From Clostridia bacterium (lineage in GTDB: Bacteria; Bacillota; Clostridia; Oscillospirales; Acutalibacteraceae): DNA of 64,000 bases. A program made the translations under genes and the position numbers. The notes beneath the pieces were generated by a model. It saw nothing but the letters and a program-made list of their open reading frames with translations. It had not been told where the DNA came from and ran no database searches. The stretch lies in contig JAKSQM010000005.1 in the NCBI GenBank assembly GCA_024404115.1, positions 1 through 64,000 of the forward strand, written 5' to 3'. Below are positions 9,614 through 16,670 of the stretch, one piece after another (position 1 is the stretch's first letter; each line of letters opens with the position of its first letter).

Positions 9614-9632
9614 AATAGTTCCTCCATTTATA

Positions 9633-10853
9633 TTATTTGTGTTTATATACTGGTTTTCCGTCTGCTACAGTGAGCAAACATCTGCCGTAAAGCTCCTCCC
9701 CCTCAAAGGGAGTTGCTTTGCCTTTTGAAATAAAATCAGAAGTGTCAACGGTGAATTTTTCGCCTAAATTCCAAACGCAAAAATCGTTGCCTATGGGGAT
9801 ATTAAAACGCTTTCTCGGGTTCACTGTGAGCATTTCTATAAGTCTGTCAAGGGTGATGATATTTTCCTTAACGAGCTTGGTGTAAAGAATCGGGAATGCA
9901 AGCTCAATGCCTGTTATGCCAAATGCACTGCCTGCAAGTCCCTTTGATTTTTCCTCTGCGCTGTGGGGTGCGTGGTCGGTTGCTATCATATCAATTGTGC
10001 CGTCTTTCACGCCCTCAATCAATGCAAGTTTATCCTCCAAAGAGCGAAGTGGCGGGTTCATTTTAAATCTGCCGTCCTCCTGCAAATCAGCATCTGTCAG
10101 CACAAGGTAATGGGGTGCAGTTTCGCAGGTGATATTCACACCGTCTTTTTTAGCCTGCCTTATAAGCTCAACGCTTTCTTTACAGGAAATGTGGCACACA
10201 TGGTATGCACAGCCTGTTTCTTTTGCAAGGCGGATGTCCCTTTCAATAGGCTTCCACTCGCTTTCGGAGCATATGCCCTTGTGGTTGTGTGCTTTTGCGT
10301 ATTCGCCTTTGTGGATGTATCCGCCAAAAAGCAGTGAATTATCTTCGCAATGAGCGGCTATGACCTTGCCAAGCTTTTTAGCTTTTATCATAGCTTCTCT
10401 CATCATATCCTCTGACTGAACACCTTTGCCGTCATCTGAAAAACCGACAGCCAGTTCACTTAACTCTTCCATTGAAGAAAGTTTCTCGCCTTTTTCGCCT
10501 ACGGTCAAAGCACCGTAGGGGTAAACATGAATTACAGCATCGCTCTCAATTATTTTTATCTGTTCAAGGATATTTTCTTTACTGTCGGGCACAGGGTTAA
10601 GGTTGGGCATTGTGCAAACAGCCGTGTAACCTCCCCTTGCGGCGGCAAGAGAGCCTGTTTTGATGCTCTCTTTATAAAAAAATCCCGGCTCACGAAAATG
10701 CACATGCACATCGCAAAAACCGGGAAAAATAACATTTTGAGAATCTGTATAAATGCTGAGTAAGTCATCATTCAAAGCTGAAACATCAATGGAGGGGCAA
10801 AATGACGAAATCGACTGATTTGTGAAAACATTAGCTTTTACCATACCTGCCAT
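9633..10853 (-). CDS. pyrC: Dihydroorotase
   Basis: This 406-residue zinc amidohydrolase cyclises carbamoyl aspartate to dihydroorotate. The metal-binding motif DVHVHFREPG is near 47-56, further His ligands are in AHCED and CHISC, and ATDHAPHS near 293 carries the catalytic Asp. It is a class I enzyme of the Bacillus PyrC type. The N-terminus looks slightly short but is intact. The ATG follows AAAGGTGAT and is the first gene after the attenuator-like leader, so it heads the pyr operon. Confidence 0.93.
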   Translation of the reverse strand: MAGMVKANVFTNQSISSFCPSIDVSALNDDLLSIYTDSQNVIFPGFCDVHVHFREPGFFYKESIKTGSLAAARGGYTAVCTMPNLNPVPDSKENILEQIKIIESDAVIHVYPYGALTVGEKGEKLSSMEELSELAVGFSDDGKGVQSEDMMREAMIKAKKLGKVIAAHCEDNSLLFGGYIHKGEYAKAHNHKGICSESEWKPIERDIRLAKETGCAYHVCHISCKESVELIRQAKKDGVNITCETAPHYLVLTDADLQEDGRFKMNPPLRSLEDKLALIEGVKDGTIDMIATDHAPHSAEEKSKGLAGSAFGITGIELAFPILYTKLVKENIITLDRLIEMLTVNPRKRFNIPIGNDFCVWNLGEKFTVDTSDFISKGKATPFEGEELYGRCLLTVADGKPVYKHK

Positions 10854-10979
10854 AAACTATCACCTTTCTGAAAAAAAGCCTTGCCGAAAACGGCAAGGCG
10901 AACATAACAAAACAAACGGTATAACCGCTTTAAATTCATATTCTCTTGCCGGTATCCCGTACCGCCTTAAAGATTCTTT
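10854..10979 (-). promoter_or_regulatory. pyr operon leader with candidate attenuation switch
   Basis: Reading the minus strand, the leader holds a CGGUA-CGGGA-UACCG hairpin (10950-10964). It is enclosed by CUUUAA/UUAAAG (10967-10972 with 10928-10933). Immediately after the hairpin comes CGGCAAG (10945-10951), which repeats the 3' arm of the downstream terminator. CGGCAAG can pair with the terminator's 5' arm (CUUGCCG), giving a 7-bp antiterminator. The first hairpin overlaps it by two bases and could compete. I do not see a recognisable PyrR-binding loop, so the effector is unknown. Confidence 0.55.
10871..10899 (-). terminator. Intrinsic terminator in the pyr leader
   Basis: The minus strand reads GCCTTGCCG-TTTT-CGGCAAGGC followed by seven T, a textbook terminator. 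It lies only 17 bases before the pyrC start and downstream of the pyr promoter, which is the position of an attenuator. It would also stop readthrough from argF, which has no terminator of its own. Confidence 0.85.
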
Positions 10980-10985
10980 CTGCCT

Positions 10986-11013
10986 ATTATAGCACAAAGA
11001 CTCTTTTTGTCAA
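10986..11013 (-). promoter_or_regulatory. Sigma-A promoter of the pyr operon
   Basis: On the minus strand TTGACA (11008-11013) and TATAAT (10986-10991) are separated by 16 bases. Both hexamers are perfect consensus, so the promoter should be strong and regulation probably acts afterwards, in the leader. Confidence 0.85.
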
Positions 11014-11035
11014 GAAAAAATATTCTGATTTTTAA

Positions 11036-12025
11036 TTATGCAAGGGATGCCGCCATAACAGCTTTTATTGTGTGCATACGGTTCTCTGCCTCGTCAAATA
11101 CGATTGACTGCTCGCTTTCAAACACTTCGTCTGTAACCTCAAGGCAATCAAGACCGAATTTATCGTAAATATCTTTACCGATTGTTGTTTTTAAATCGTG
11201 GAATGCAGGCAGGCAATGCATAAACTTGCACTGTTCACCAGCGTTTTTCATAAGTGCGCTGTTTACCTGATAAGGAAGAAGGTCGTTAATACGCTCTGCC
11301 CATACTTCGTCTGGCTCACCCATTGATACCCAAACATCTGTATAAATAACATCTGCGCCCTTGGTTGCTTCCATGGGGTCCTCAATAAACTGAAGAGTTG
11401 CGCCAGATTCCTCTGCTATCTTTTCACACTCAGCAACAAGCTCTGCTTCGGGGAAATATTTCTTAGGAGCGCAGGCAACAAAGTTCATGCCCATTTTTGC
11501 ACAGCCAACCATAAGTGAGTTGCCCATGTTGTATCTTGCATCGCCCATATAAACCAGCTTTTTGCCTTTAAGTGAGCCGAAATGCTCTTTTATTGTAAGG
11601 AAGTCAGCAAGAATCTGTGTGGGGTGAAATTCGTTTGTAAGACCGTTGAAAACAGGAACACCTGCATACTCTGCAAGAGATTCAACAATTTCCTGTCCGT
11701 AGCCTCTGTACTCAATGCCGTCAAACATTCTGCCTAAAACACGGGCAGTGTCGGGAATACTCTCTTTTTTGCCAATCTGTGAGCCCTTGGGGTCAAGATA
11801 AACAGGGTGCATACCTAAATCTGCGGCGGCAACCTCAAAAGAGCATCTTGTTCTTGTGCTTGTCTTTTCAAAAATAAGTGCAACATTCTTGCCTTCGCAA
11901 AGCTTATGAGGGATTCCGTTTTTCTTTTTTTCTTTAAGCTCAGCCGCTAAATCAAGGTAATATTCAATCTCTTCAGCGGTGAAATCAAGAAGCTTTAAAA
12001 AGCTCTTGTTTTTTAAACAAACCAT
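11036..12025 (-). CDS. argF: Ornithine carbamoyltransferase
   Basis: The 329-residue enzyme transfers carbamoyl phosphate to ornithine, forming citrulline for arginine synthesis. STRTRCSFE near 56 binds carbamoyl phosphate, FHPTQILAD near 133 is the second signature, and HCLPAFHD near 271 carries the ornithine-site Cys. The anabolic role is inferred, because no arcA or arcC is nearby. It stands alone between spoIVA-murE and the pyr operon and shares the carbamoyl phosphate substrate with PyrB. Confidence 0.94.
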   Translation of the reverse strand: MVCLKNKSFLKLLDFTAEEIEYYLDLAAELKEKKKNGIPHKLCEGKNVALIFEKTSTRTRCSFEVAAADLGMHPVYLDPKGSQIGKKESIPDTARVLGRMFDGIEYRGYGQEIVESLAEYAGVPVFNGLTNEFHPTQILADFLTIKEHFGSLKGKKLVYMGDARYNMGNSLMVGCAKMGMNFVACAPKKYFPEAELVAECEKIAEESGATLQFIEDPMEATKGADVIYTDVWVSMGEPDEVWAERINDLLPYQVNSALMKNAGEQCKFMHCLPAFHDLKTTIGKDIYDKFGLDCLEVTDEVFESEQSIVFDEAENRMHTIKAVMAASLA

Positions 12026-12057
12026 TGTTTTTCTCCTTTCATCATATAAAAGAATAC

Positions 12058-12082
12058 GCAGGTATTATACATCAATACCCGC
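12058..12082. promoter_or_regulatory. Imperfect inverted repeat over the argF promoter
   Basis: On the minus strand GCGGGTATT and AATACCTGC are 9-base arms with one mismatch, separated by 7 bases. The repeat covers the spacer and the -10 of the argF promoter, the position of a repressor operator. It does not resemble the AT-rich ArgR/AhrC box, so the regulator is unknown. Confidence 0.4.
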
Positions 12083-12092
12083 ATATTGTCAA
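12064..12092 (-). promoter_or_regulatory. Sigma-A promoter of argF
   Basis: On the minus strand TTGACA (12087-12092), a 17-base spacer and TATAAT (12064-12069) match consensus perfectly, about 40 bases before the argF start. Confidence 0.85.
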
Positions 12093-12117
12093 TAAATAAC
12101 TAAATAAGAAATATTCA

Positions 12118-13563
12118 TTATTTTAAATAATTATTCATTTTTATTGAATTATATACAATTTCTCTTTCATCAAAATGAATTTTGCCCTGTGATGTTATCT
12201 GATAGTCCTCATGCCCTTTACCGCAAAGGATAACCGTATCGCCCTCCCCTGCGATTGAAAGTGAAAACTCTATAGCTTTCTTTCTGTCCTCAATCACTGC
12301 AAAGGGAGTTTCAGTGTTTTCCACTCCTTTCAGAATTTCGTGAATGATTTTATAAGGGTTTTCGCTTCGTGGATTATCTGATGTAACCACCAGAAAATCG
12401 GCATTTTCGGCGCAAATCCTGCCCATTACGCTCCGTTTTGCCCTGTCCCGTTCACCTCCGCAGCCAAAAAGGGCAATAACTTTTCCTATTGTTGTGGCTT
12501 TCACCGCAGAGAAAAGATTTAAAATTGCGTCGGGCGTGTGGGCATAATCTATCATCACAGTGAAAGGTGTGTCAGTTTTCAGCACCTCTGCCCTGCCCTT
12601 AACGCCTTGAAATGTTAAAAGAGCGGAAACACACCTGTCAACAGGGAAGCCCATCATCACGCAGCAGCCAATGGCGGCAAGGGAATTACTCACATTATAA
12701 AGACCTGTAATATTCATTCTTACTGAATATTTTTTATCATCAAAAACAAGGTAATACGCTGTGTGATTTTTAGAGAAAACAATGTTTTTTGCAAAGAAAT
12801 CTGCACCACTGTTTTTGACAGAATATGTCATTTCATTTTGGCAGATTCCGCTGAAACGGCTGTAATATTTATCGTCAAGATTCAGCACGGCATTATCTGC
12901 ATTTTGGAAAAGAAGCGACTTCGCCTTGGCATAACTTTCCATTGAGCCGTGGTAGTCAAGATGCTCCTGCGTAAGGTTTGTGAACACCGCTGTGTTAAAA
13001 TGAAGCCCCTTGCATCTGCCCTGCGAAAGTGCCTGTGAGGACACCTCCATAACGCAGATGTGAGCATTTTCTTTAACGAAAGAGTTAAAAATAGCGTACA
13101 GTTTAACAGGGTCGGGTGTGGTAAAGCCACTGTTTCCAAGGAAATTTTCGCCAGCAAAATTGCCAACAGTGCCCATAAGACCCGACTTTTCACTGCAAAA
13201 TTCAACAATATGCTTCACCATAAAAGACACCGTTGTTTTGCCATTTGTGCCTGTGATGCCTGCAATTTTCAATTTTTCTGACGGATTGGAGTAAAAATTA
13301 TCACAGCAAATTGAAAGTGCAAGTTCAATATCATCAACCACAATATTACGGTCAAAATCAAGACTTTTTTCGCTGACAATCACCGCCGCACCTTTTTCCA
13401 CCGCCTCCCCTGCGTGGTAGGCGGAGCTGTGATTTTTGCCGTTCATACAAAAGAAAGCACAGCCACTTTCTGCAACTCTTGAATCGGTGCAGATTGATGT
13501 AATTTCAACACTTGGCAAGGGCGATTTGCACTTCACACCATTAAAAAGTTTTGATAAATTCAT
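12118..13563 (-). CDS. murE: UDP-MurNAc-L-Ala-D-Glu:meso-diaminopimelate ligase
   Basis: This Mur ligase (481 residues from the chosen start) adds the third amino acid to the peptidoglycan stem peptide. The ATP loop GITGTNGKTT is at 102-111, and the C-terminal domain has TSDNPRSENP near 395; DNPR is the signature of meso-DAP rather than lysine addition. The chosen ATG lies 2 bases after the spoIVA stop (TGATTATG). An upstream in-frame Met would overlap spoIVA by 31 bases. No good SD is visible, so translation is probably coupled to spoIVA. Confidence 0.9.
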   Translation of the reverse strand: MNLSKLFNGVKCKSPLPSVEITSICTDSRVAESGCAFFCMNGKNHSSAYHAGEAVEKGAAVIVSEKSLDFDRNIVVDDIELALSICCDNFYSNPSEKLKIAGITGTNGKTTVSFMVKHIVEFCSEKSGLMGTVGNFAGENFLGNSGFTTPDPVKLYAIFNSFVKENAHICVMEVSSQALSQGRCKGLHFNTAVFTNLTQEHLDYHGSMESYAKAKSLLFQNADNAVLNLDDKYYSRFSGICQNEMTYSVKNSGADFFAKNIVFSKNHTAYYLVFDDKKYSVRMNITGLYNVSNSLAAIGCCVMMGFPVDRCVSALLTFQGVKGRAEVLKTDTPFTVMIDYAHTPDAILNLFSAVKATTIGKVIALFGCGGERDRAKRSVMGRICAENADFLVVTSDNPRSENPYKIIHEILKGVENTETPFAVIEDRKKAIEFSLSIAGEGDTVILCGKGHEDYQITSQGKIHFDEREIVYNSIKMNNYLK

Positions 13564-13565
13564 AA

Positions 13566-15044
13566 TCACAAAATGATGCAGATAAGTCCGCTGCAACCCT
13601 CATTGATGACTTTTTCAAGTGTTTCCTGCAACTTCATTCGTGCGTTGGTGGGCATTCTGTAAAGCTTGTTGTGAAGTCCCTCATTCACAAGCTCATGCAG
13701 GCTCTTGCCGAATATGTTTGAATCCCAGATTTTTGCAGGATTTTCTTCAAATTCTTTGAGAAGATACATCACAAGCTCTTCTGATTGGGACTCAGAGCCG
13801 ACAATTGGCGCAACCTCGGTGTTGATGTTTGCTTTCATAATGTGGATACTTGGTGCACTGGCTTTCAGCCTTACACCATATCTGCCGCCCTGACGCATAA
13901 TTTCGGGCTCTTCAAGGCTCAATTCGTCAATTGTGGGCATCACAATGCCGTAGCCTGTTGCCTCCACTTCGTCAATGGCATTCTTAAAGCGTGCATAGGC
14001 TTTCTGCGCTTCGGCAAGCTCACGGACACTTGACATAAGCTGTTCATCATCTGTGATGTCAAGACCTGTTTCATCTGAAAGCACCTTATAAAAAACTGAC
14101 TTTTCAATATCTGCGCTAAGCCTTGCAGAGCCGTCGGCAAGTGAAATTTCATCAATATTGACGCATTTCACGATGTTGCATTCCTCCAGCTCAGCGGCAA
14201 AATTATTTACATCACGCACTTTTTTGAGCTTTTCGCAAGCGGTTTTTATGCACTCACGAAGCTTCACACGAATATCGCAATCGTCGGGCAGATTCATCAC
14301 CCAACCTGGCAGGTCAACACGCACCTCTTTAACAGGAAATTCATAAAGCACACCTGCGATAATATCCTTAACACCGTCGCTGTCGAGGGTCATACAATTG
14401 ACGGTTTTAACTGGCACGCCATATTTCACAGAAAGTGAAAGGCTCAATGCTTTTGTTTCTTCGCTTTCGGGATGTGCGCTGTTGAGAAGCACGACAAATG
14501 GCTTATTTATCTCTTTCAGCTCATTGATTACACGAAGCTCAGCATCCTCATATTCTTCACGGGCAATATCGCTTATACTGCCGTCCGTGGTAACTACAAG
14601 TCCGATTGTGGAATGTTCGCTGATAACCTTTTGAGTGCCGACCTCTGCCGCCATATTAAAGGGAATCTCTTTATCAAACCACGGAGTTTTGACCATTCTT
14701 GGTTTATCGTCTTCAATATAGCCTAACGCACCCGAAACTATGTAGCCAACGCAATCAATCATTCTCACTCTGAAAAGTGCATTATCGGGAAGTGAAATTT
14801 CAACCGCTTCTTCGGGGATAAATTTAGGCTCTGTTGTCATAATTGTTCTGCCAGATGCAGACTGCGGCAATTCGTCAGTTGCTCTTTCCCGCTTGGCTGA
14901 ATCGGCAATATTCGGGATAACAAGGGTATCCATAAACTGCTTGATAAAAGTGGATTTGCCTGTTCTGACAGGGCCGACCACGCCGATATAAATATCGCCG
15001 CCCGTACGCACGGCAATATCGTTATAAATGTTTGAGCTTGTCAT
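13566..15044 (-). CDS. spoIVA: Stage IV sporulation protein A
   Basis: SpoIVA is a cytoskeletal ATPase of the mother cell that polymerises on the forespore surface as the base of the spore coat, guided by SpoVM. The chosen ATG is 7 bases after GGAGG and gives 492 residues, the length I recall for the B. subtilis protein. Walker A GPVRTGKS is at 24-31; SKRERATDELPQSASGRTIMTTEPKF (in parts ATDELPQSASG and IMTTEPKF) follows. The C-terminus LEKVINEGCSGLICIIL keeps the conserved tail. A sigma-E-like promoter lies upstream. murE follows directly. Confidence 0.97.
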   Translation of the reverse strand: MTSSNIYNDIAVRTGGDIYIGVVGPVRTGKSTFIKQFMDTLVIPNIADSAKRERATDELPQSASGRTIMTTEPKFIPEEAVEISLPDNALFRVRMIDCVGYIVSGALGYIEDDKPRMVKTPWFDKEIPFNMAAEVGTQKVISEHSTIGLVVTTDGSISDIAREEYEDAELRVINELKEINKPFVVLLNSAHPESEETKALSLSLSVKYGVPVKTVNCMTLDSDGVKDIIAGVLYEFPVKEVRVDLPGWVMNLPDDCDIRVKLRECIKTACEKLKKVRDVNNFAAELEECNIVKCVNIDEISLADGSARLSADIEKSVFYKVLSDETGLDITDDEQLMSSVRELAEAQKAYARFKNAIDEVEATGYGIVMPTIDELSLEEPEIMRQGGRYGVRLKASAPSIHIMKANINTEVAPIVGSESQSEELVMYLLKEFEENPAKIWDSNIFGKSLHELVNEGLHNKLYRMPTNARMKLQETLEKVINEGCSGLICIIL

Positions 15045-15074
15045 AAACATTCCTCCGTATTCACTCATTTGTAA

Positions 15075-15104
15075 ATGATATGAAGCCGTGGACGGGTTTA
15101 TGAC
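15075..15104 (-). promoter_or_regulatory. Possible sigma-E promoter of spoIVA
   Basis: On the minus strand GTCATAAA (15097-15104), a 14-base spacer and CATATCAT (15075-15082) resemble the sigma-E pattern (TCATATT and CATACA-T), about 30 bases before the start. Sigma-E control of spoIVA is known in B. subtilis; the assignment here is inference. Confidence 0.4.
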
Positions 15105-15108
15105 TTAT

Positions 15109-15147
15109 AAAAAGAAAAAATGGCTACAAGCTTTCGCCCATAGCCAT
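15109..15147 (-). terminator. Intrinsic terminator before spoIVA
   Basis: The minus strand forms ATGGCTA-TGGGC-GAAA-GCTTG-TAGCCAT, a continuous 12-bp stem (with wobbles) capped by a GAAA tetraloop, followed by TTTTTCTTTTT. It should insulate spoIVA from upstream transcription. Confidence 0.75.
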
Positions 15148-15161
15148 TCTGTAAACTTTTA

Positions 15162-15188
15162 CTTTTCGTTCTGCGCTGAAATTGGCAG
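15162..15188. repeat. 27-base direct repeat, copy 1
   Basis: CTTTTCGTTCTGCGCTGAAA followed by TTGGCAG is identical to 15334-15360. On the minus strand each copy lies just before one of the two terminators of this spacer, so the unit [27-mer plus terminator] is duplicated. Confidence 0.85.
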
Positions 15189-15202
15189 AAATGCACGCTC
15201 AC

Positions 15203-15278
15203 CTGAACTGTCAAGTTCAGATGCAGAAAGGATTTTTCTCGTCAGAAGCTGTATGCAGATACTGCGATGACGAAAAAA
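15203..15278. other. Two further inverted repeats in the spoIVA-DUF1508 spacer
   Basis: CTGAACT-GTCA-AGTTCAG (15203-15220) is a perfect 7-bp hairpin. TTTTTCTCGTCA (15233-15244) can pair with TGACGAAAAAA (15268-15278) with a small bulge. With the two terminators they make the roughly 260-base spacer highly structured. No coding frame is convincing. The segment could be a structured RNA or simply repeat debris. Confidence 0.45.
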
Positions 15279-15285
15279 TTCTTAG

Positions 15286-15323
15286 AAAAGAAAAAGGATA
15301 TGAACTAAAACTAATTCATACCC
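15286..15323 (-). terminator. Intrinsic terminator after the DUF1508 gene
   Basis: The minus strand forms GGGTATGAA-TTAGTTTTAG-TTCATATCC (9 bp with one G-T pair) followed by TTTTTCTTTT, about 50 bases past the stop at 15372. Confidence 0.75.
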
Positions 15324-15333
15324 TTATATTTTT

Positions 15334-15360
15334 CTTTTCGTTCTGCGCTGAAATTGGCAG
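15334..15360. repeat. 27-base direct repeat, copy 2
   Basis: This is identical to 15162-15188 and begins 11 bases after the end of the DUF1508 stop codon in transcription order. Two copies 145 bases apart are too few and too widely spaced to be CRISPR. Confidence 0.85.
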
Positions 15361-15371
15361 TTCACGAGAAA

Positions 15372-15740
15372 TTATTCAGCGGTCTTAACCTCTGCCTCAG
15401 GAGCATTCTTCTTAACGCTCTCAATGCCGTTAAGGCAGCCAGCCTTTGCCTTGTAGCCTTCAGATACAGCGATGATTTCGCCATTTCTTGCTTTAAGACG
15501 GAAGCGGAACTCGCCAGCTTTATCTGTGTACATTTCAAATTTAGGATGCTTAACTGTTTCGAAGCCTTCAACTGTCTGATCTTCAACGTCGCCAGCGCTG
15601 CATACACGAACGCTCTCTATGCCGTTTTTGCAGGCTGCAAGTGTTGAATAAATCTCTGATGTTGCGATTGTTTCGCCGTTGCCTGCTTTAAGGTCGAATT
15701 TAAAGCCTGTTTTTGCCTCTTTAATTACAAATTTTCCCAT
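15372..15740 (-). CDS. Tandem DUF1508 (YegP-like) protein
   Basis: This 122-residue protein consists of two copies of the roughly 50-residue DUF1508 unit: GKFVIKEAKTGFKFDLKAGN at 2-21 and PKFEMYTDKAGEFRFRLKAR at about 65-84. Each unit ends in a turn and a CxNGIESV motif (CKNGIESV, CLNGIESV). The family is common and small; its function is unknown to me beyond a compact alpha/beta fold. It is cytoplasmic, with no signal peptide. It has its own promoter and terminator, so it is monocistronic. Confidence 0.85.
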   Translation of the reverse strand: MGKFVIKEAKTGFKFDLKAGNGETIATSEIYSTLAACKNGIESVRVCSAGDVEDQTVEGFETVKHPKFEMYTDKAGEFRFRLKARNGEIIAVSEGYKAKAGCLNGIESVKKNAPEAEVKTAE

Positions 15741-15813
15741 AATTTGCGCCTTCTTTCAAAAAAATTCAGCAAATAATTTGTTTTTCATTCGCACAAATCA
15801 TTCTGCATTGTCA

Positions 15814-15842
15814 ATTATAAACTGTTTTTTGCCATAAATCAA
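15814..15842 (-). promoter_or_regulatory. Promoter of the DUF1508 gene
   Basis: On the minus strand TTGATT (15837-15842), 17 bases, TATAAT (15814-15819). The block CTATTGATTTAT...AAAACAGTTTATAATT is nearly the same as the promoter at 16370-16397. Confidence 0.75.
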
Positions 15843-15873
15843 TAGTTTTCTGTTAAAAAGTGAAAATGGCTGT

Positions 15874-16335
15874 TCAAATTGAGGGCGTTGCGCCATACTG
15901 TGTTTGACAATTGGCGCACATATTACGATAACGGGTGCCCATATCGTCAACTATAGTACATTCCACAACATCGGTATTTTCCACACCGCATATATCGCAT
16001 TTCAACATTTTAAGCTTTGCAGTGCTTTTTGGCTCCGCTTTTTGAGTGCCGAATCTGCCGCTGAAATCAAAAGCTTTTTCAGCGCTTTCTTTGTAAGTAT
16101 AACGCTCCCTGTTTGCGATTATATCGCTGTTTTCAACAAGCTGACCGAATCCGTATAAAAGGAAAGAATTAACCCATGAAAGAGCAGAGCCAACAGCAGC
16201 GACTAAAACGCCGATAAGGATAAGATCTTCATCTATTGTTGCCACAACAATGCCAGCAATAATACATACAGCCATACCAACATAGCACAGCAATTTAGAA
16301 AGAGTTTTAATTTTATTACCTATATTGTCAAACAT
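15874..16335 (-). CDS. Two-TM membrane protein with C-terminal zinc ribbon
   Basis: I do not recognise a named family. The 153-residue protein has two membrane segments at about 15-33 and 38-63, then a soluble tail with four paired Cys: CDIC near 114 and CANC near 140, a likely zinc ribbon. The two Cys pairs are about 25 residues apart. It is probably cytoplasmic-tailed. The start follows AAGGAAGT. It has its own promoter, a near copy of the DUF1508 gene's promoter, and the next gene on the left is 130 bases away. A role in sensing is only a guess. Confidence 0.7.
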   Translation of the reverse strand: MFDNIGNKIKTLSKLLCYVGMAVCIIAGIVVATIDEDLILIGVLVAAVGSALSWVNSFLLYGFGQLVENSDIIANRERYTYKESAEKAFDFSGRFGTQKAEPKSTAKLKMLKCDICGVENTDVVECTIVDDMGTRYRNMCANCQTQYGATPSI

Positions 16336-16369
16336 AATACAACTTCCTTTCTGTTTATATTATAAAGTA

Positions 16370-16397
16370 ATTATAAACTGTTTTGGAGATAAATCAA
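16370..16397 (-). promoter_or_regulatory. Promoter of the zinc-ribbon membrane protein gene
   Basis: On the minus strand TTGATT (16392-16397), 16 bases, TATAAT (16370-16375). It lies back to back with the plus-strand promoter at 16428-16456. Confidence 0.75.
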
Positions 16398-16427
16398 TAG
16401 GGTTTTGTTATAAAATGTATATAGGGA

Positions 16428-16456
16428 TTGAAAAAGCACTTTAAATGTTATATAAT
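16428..16456 (+). promoter_or_regulatory. Promoter of the coupled membrane-protein pair
   Basis: TTGAAA (16428-16433), a 17-base spacer and TATAAT (16451-16456) lie 28 bases before the first ATG, with GAGGTGA as the ribosome binding site in between. Confidence 0.8.
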
Positions 16457-16484
16457 ATATGCATAATACTTTTGAGGTGAGATT

Positions 16485-16670
16485 ATGAACGCTGAAATAA
16501 TTGATTTATTAGAAAAGATTGTAGTACCTATTGTAACCGCTCTGATTGGTCTGTTTGGTGGAATACACCTTGAGAGAAGCAAGAACAAAAATAGTGCAAA
16601 AATCAACGGAAACGGGAATAATGTAAACCAAGGCAATTCAATTAACATAAATCAGGAAGTGAAGAAATAA
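16485..16670 (+). CDS. Small single-pass membrane protein with Asn-rich tail motif
   Basis: The 61-residue protein has one membrane segment (about 12-28, IVVPIVTALIGLFGGI). A basic stretch (ERSKNKNSAK) follows, then the tail motif KINGNGNNVNQGNSININQ. Positive charge after the segment predicts an external N-terminus and a cytoplasmic tail. The motif resembles the N-terminal motif of the next protein (NNTVFQGNIFNIN). The stop overlaps the next ATG (TAATG), so the two are translationally coupled. The Asn/Gly-rich, V-x-QG-containing motif recalls short amyloid-forming interaction motifs, but that is inference. A holin-like or scaffold role is also possible. Confidence 0.75.
   Translation: MNAEIIDLLEKIVVPIVTALIGLFGGIHLERSKNKNSAKINGNGNNVNQGNSININQEVKK

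Noticed and set aside
10854..10979. PyrR-binding loop in the pyr leader
   Set aside because: I looked for the conserved PyrR stem-loop pattern and could not find it with confidence; the switch is reported without naming an effector.
12058..12117. ArgR/AhrC box upstream of argF
   Set aside because: TGAAT-like pieces near 12110 do not form the paired TGAAT...ATTCA box; the clear palindrome there is of another type.
15162..15360. CRISPR-like repeat pair
   Set aside because: Only two copies of a 27-mer 145 bases apart, no array and no cas genes.
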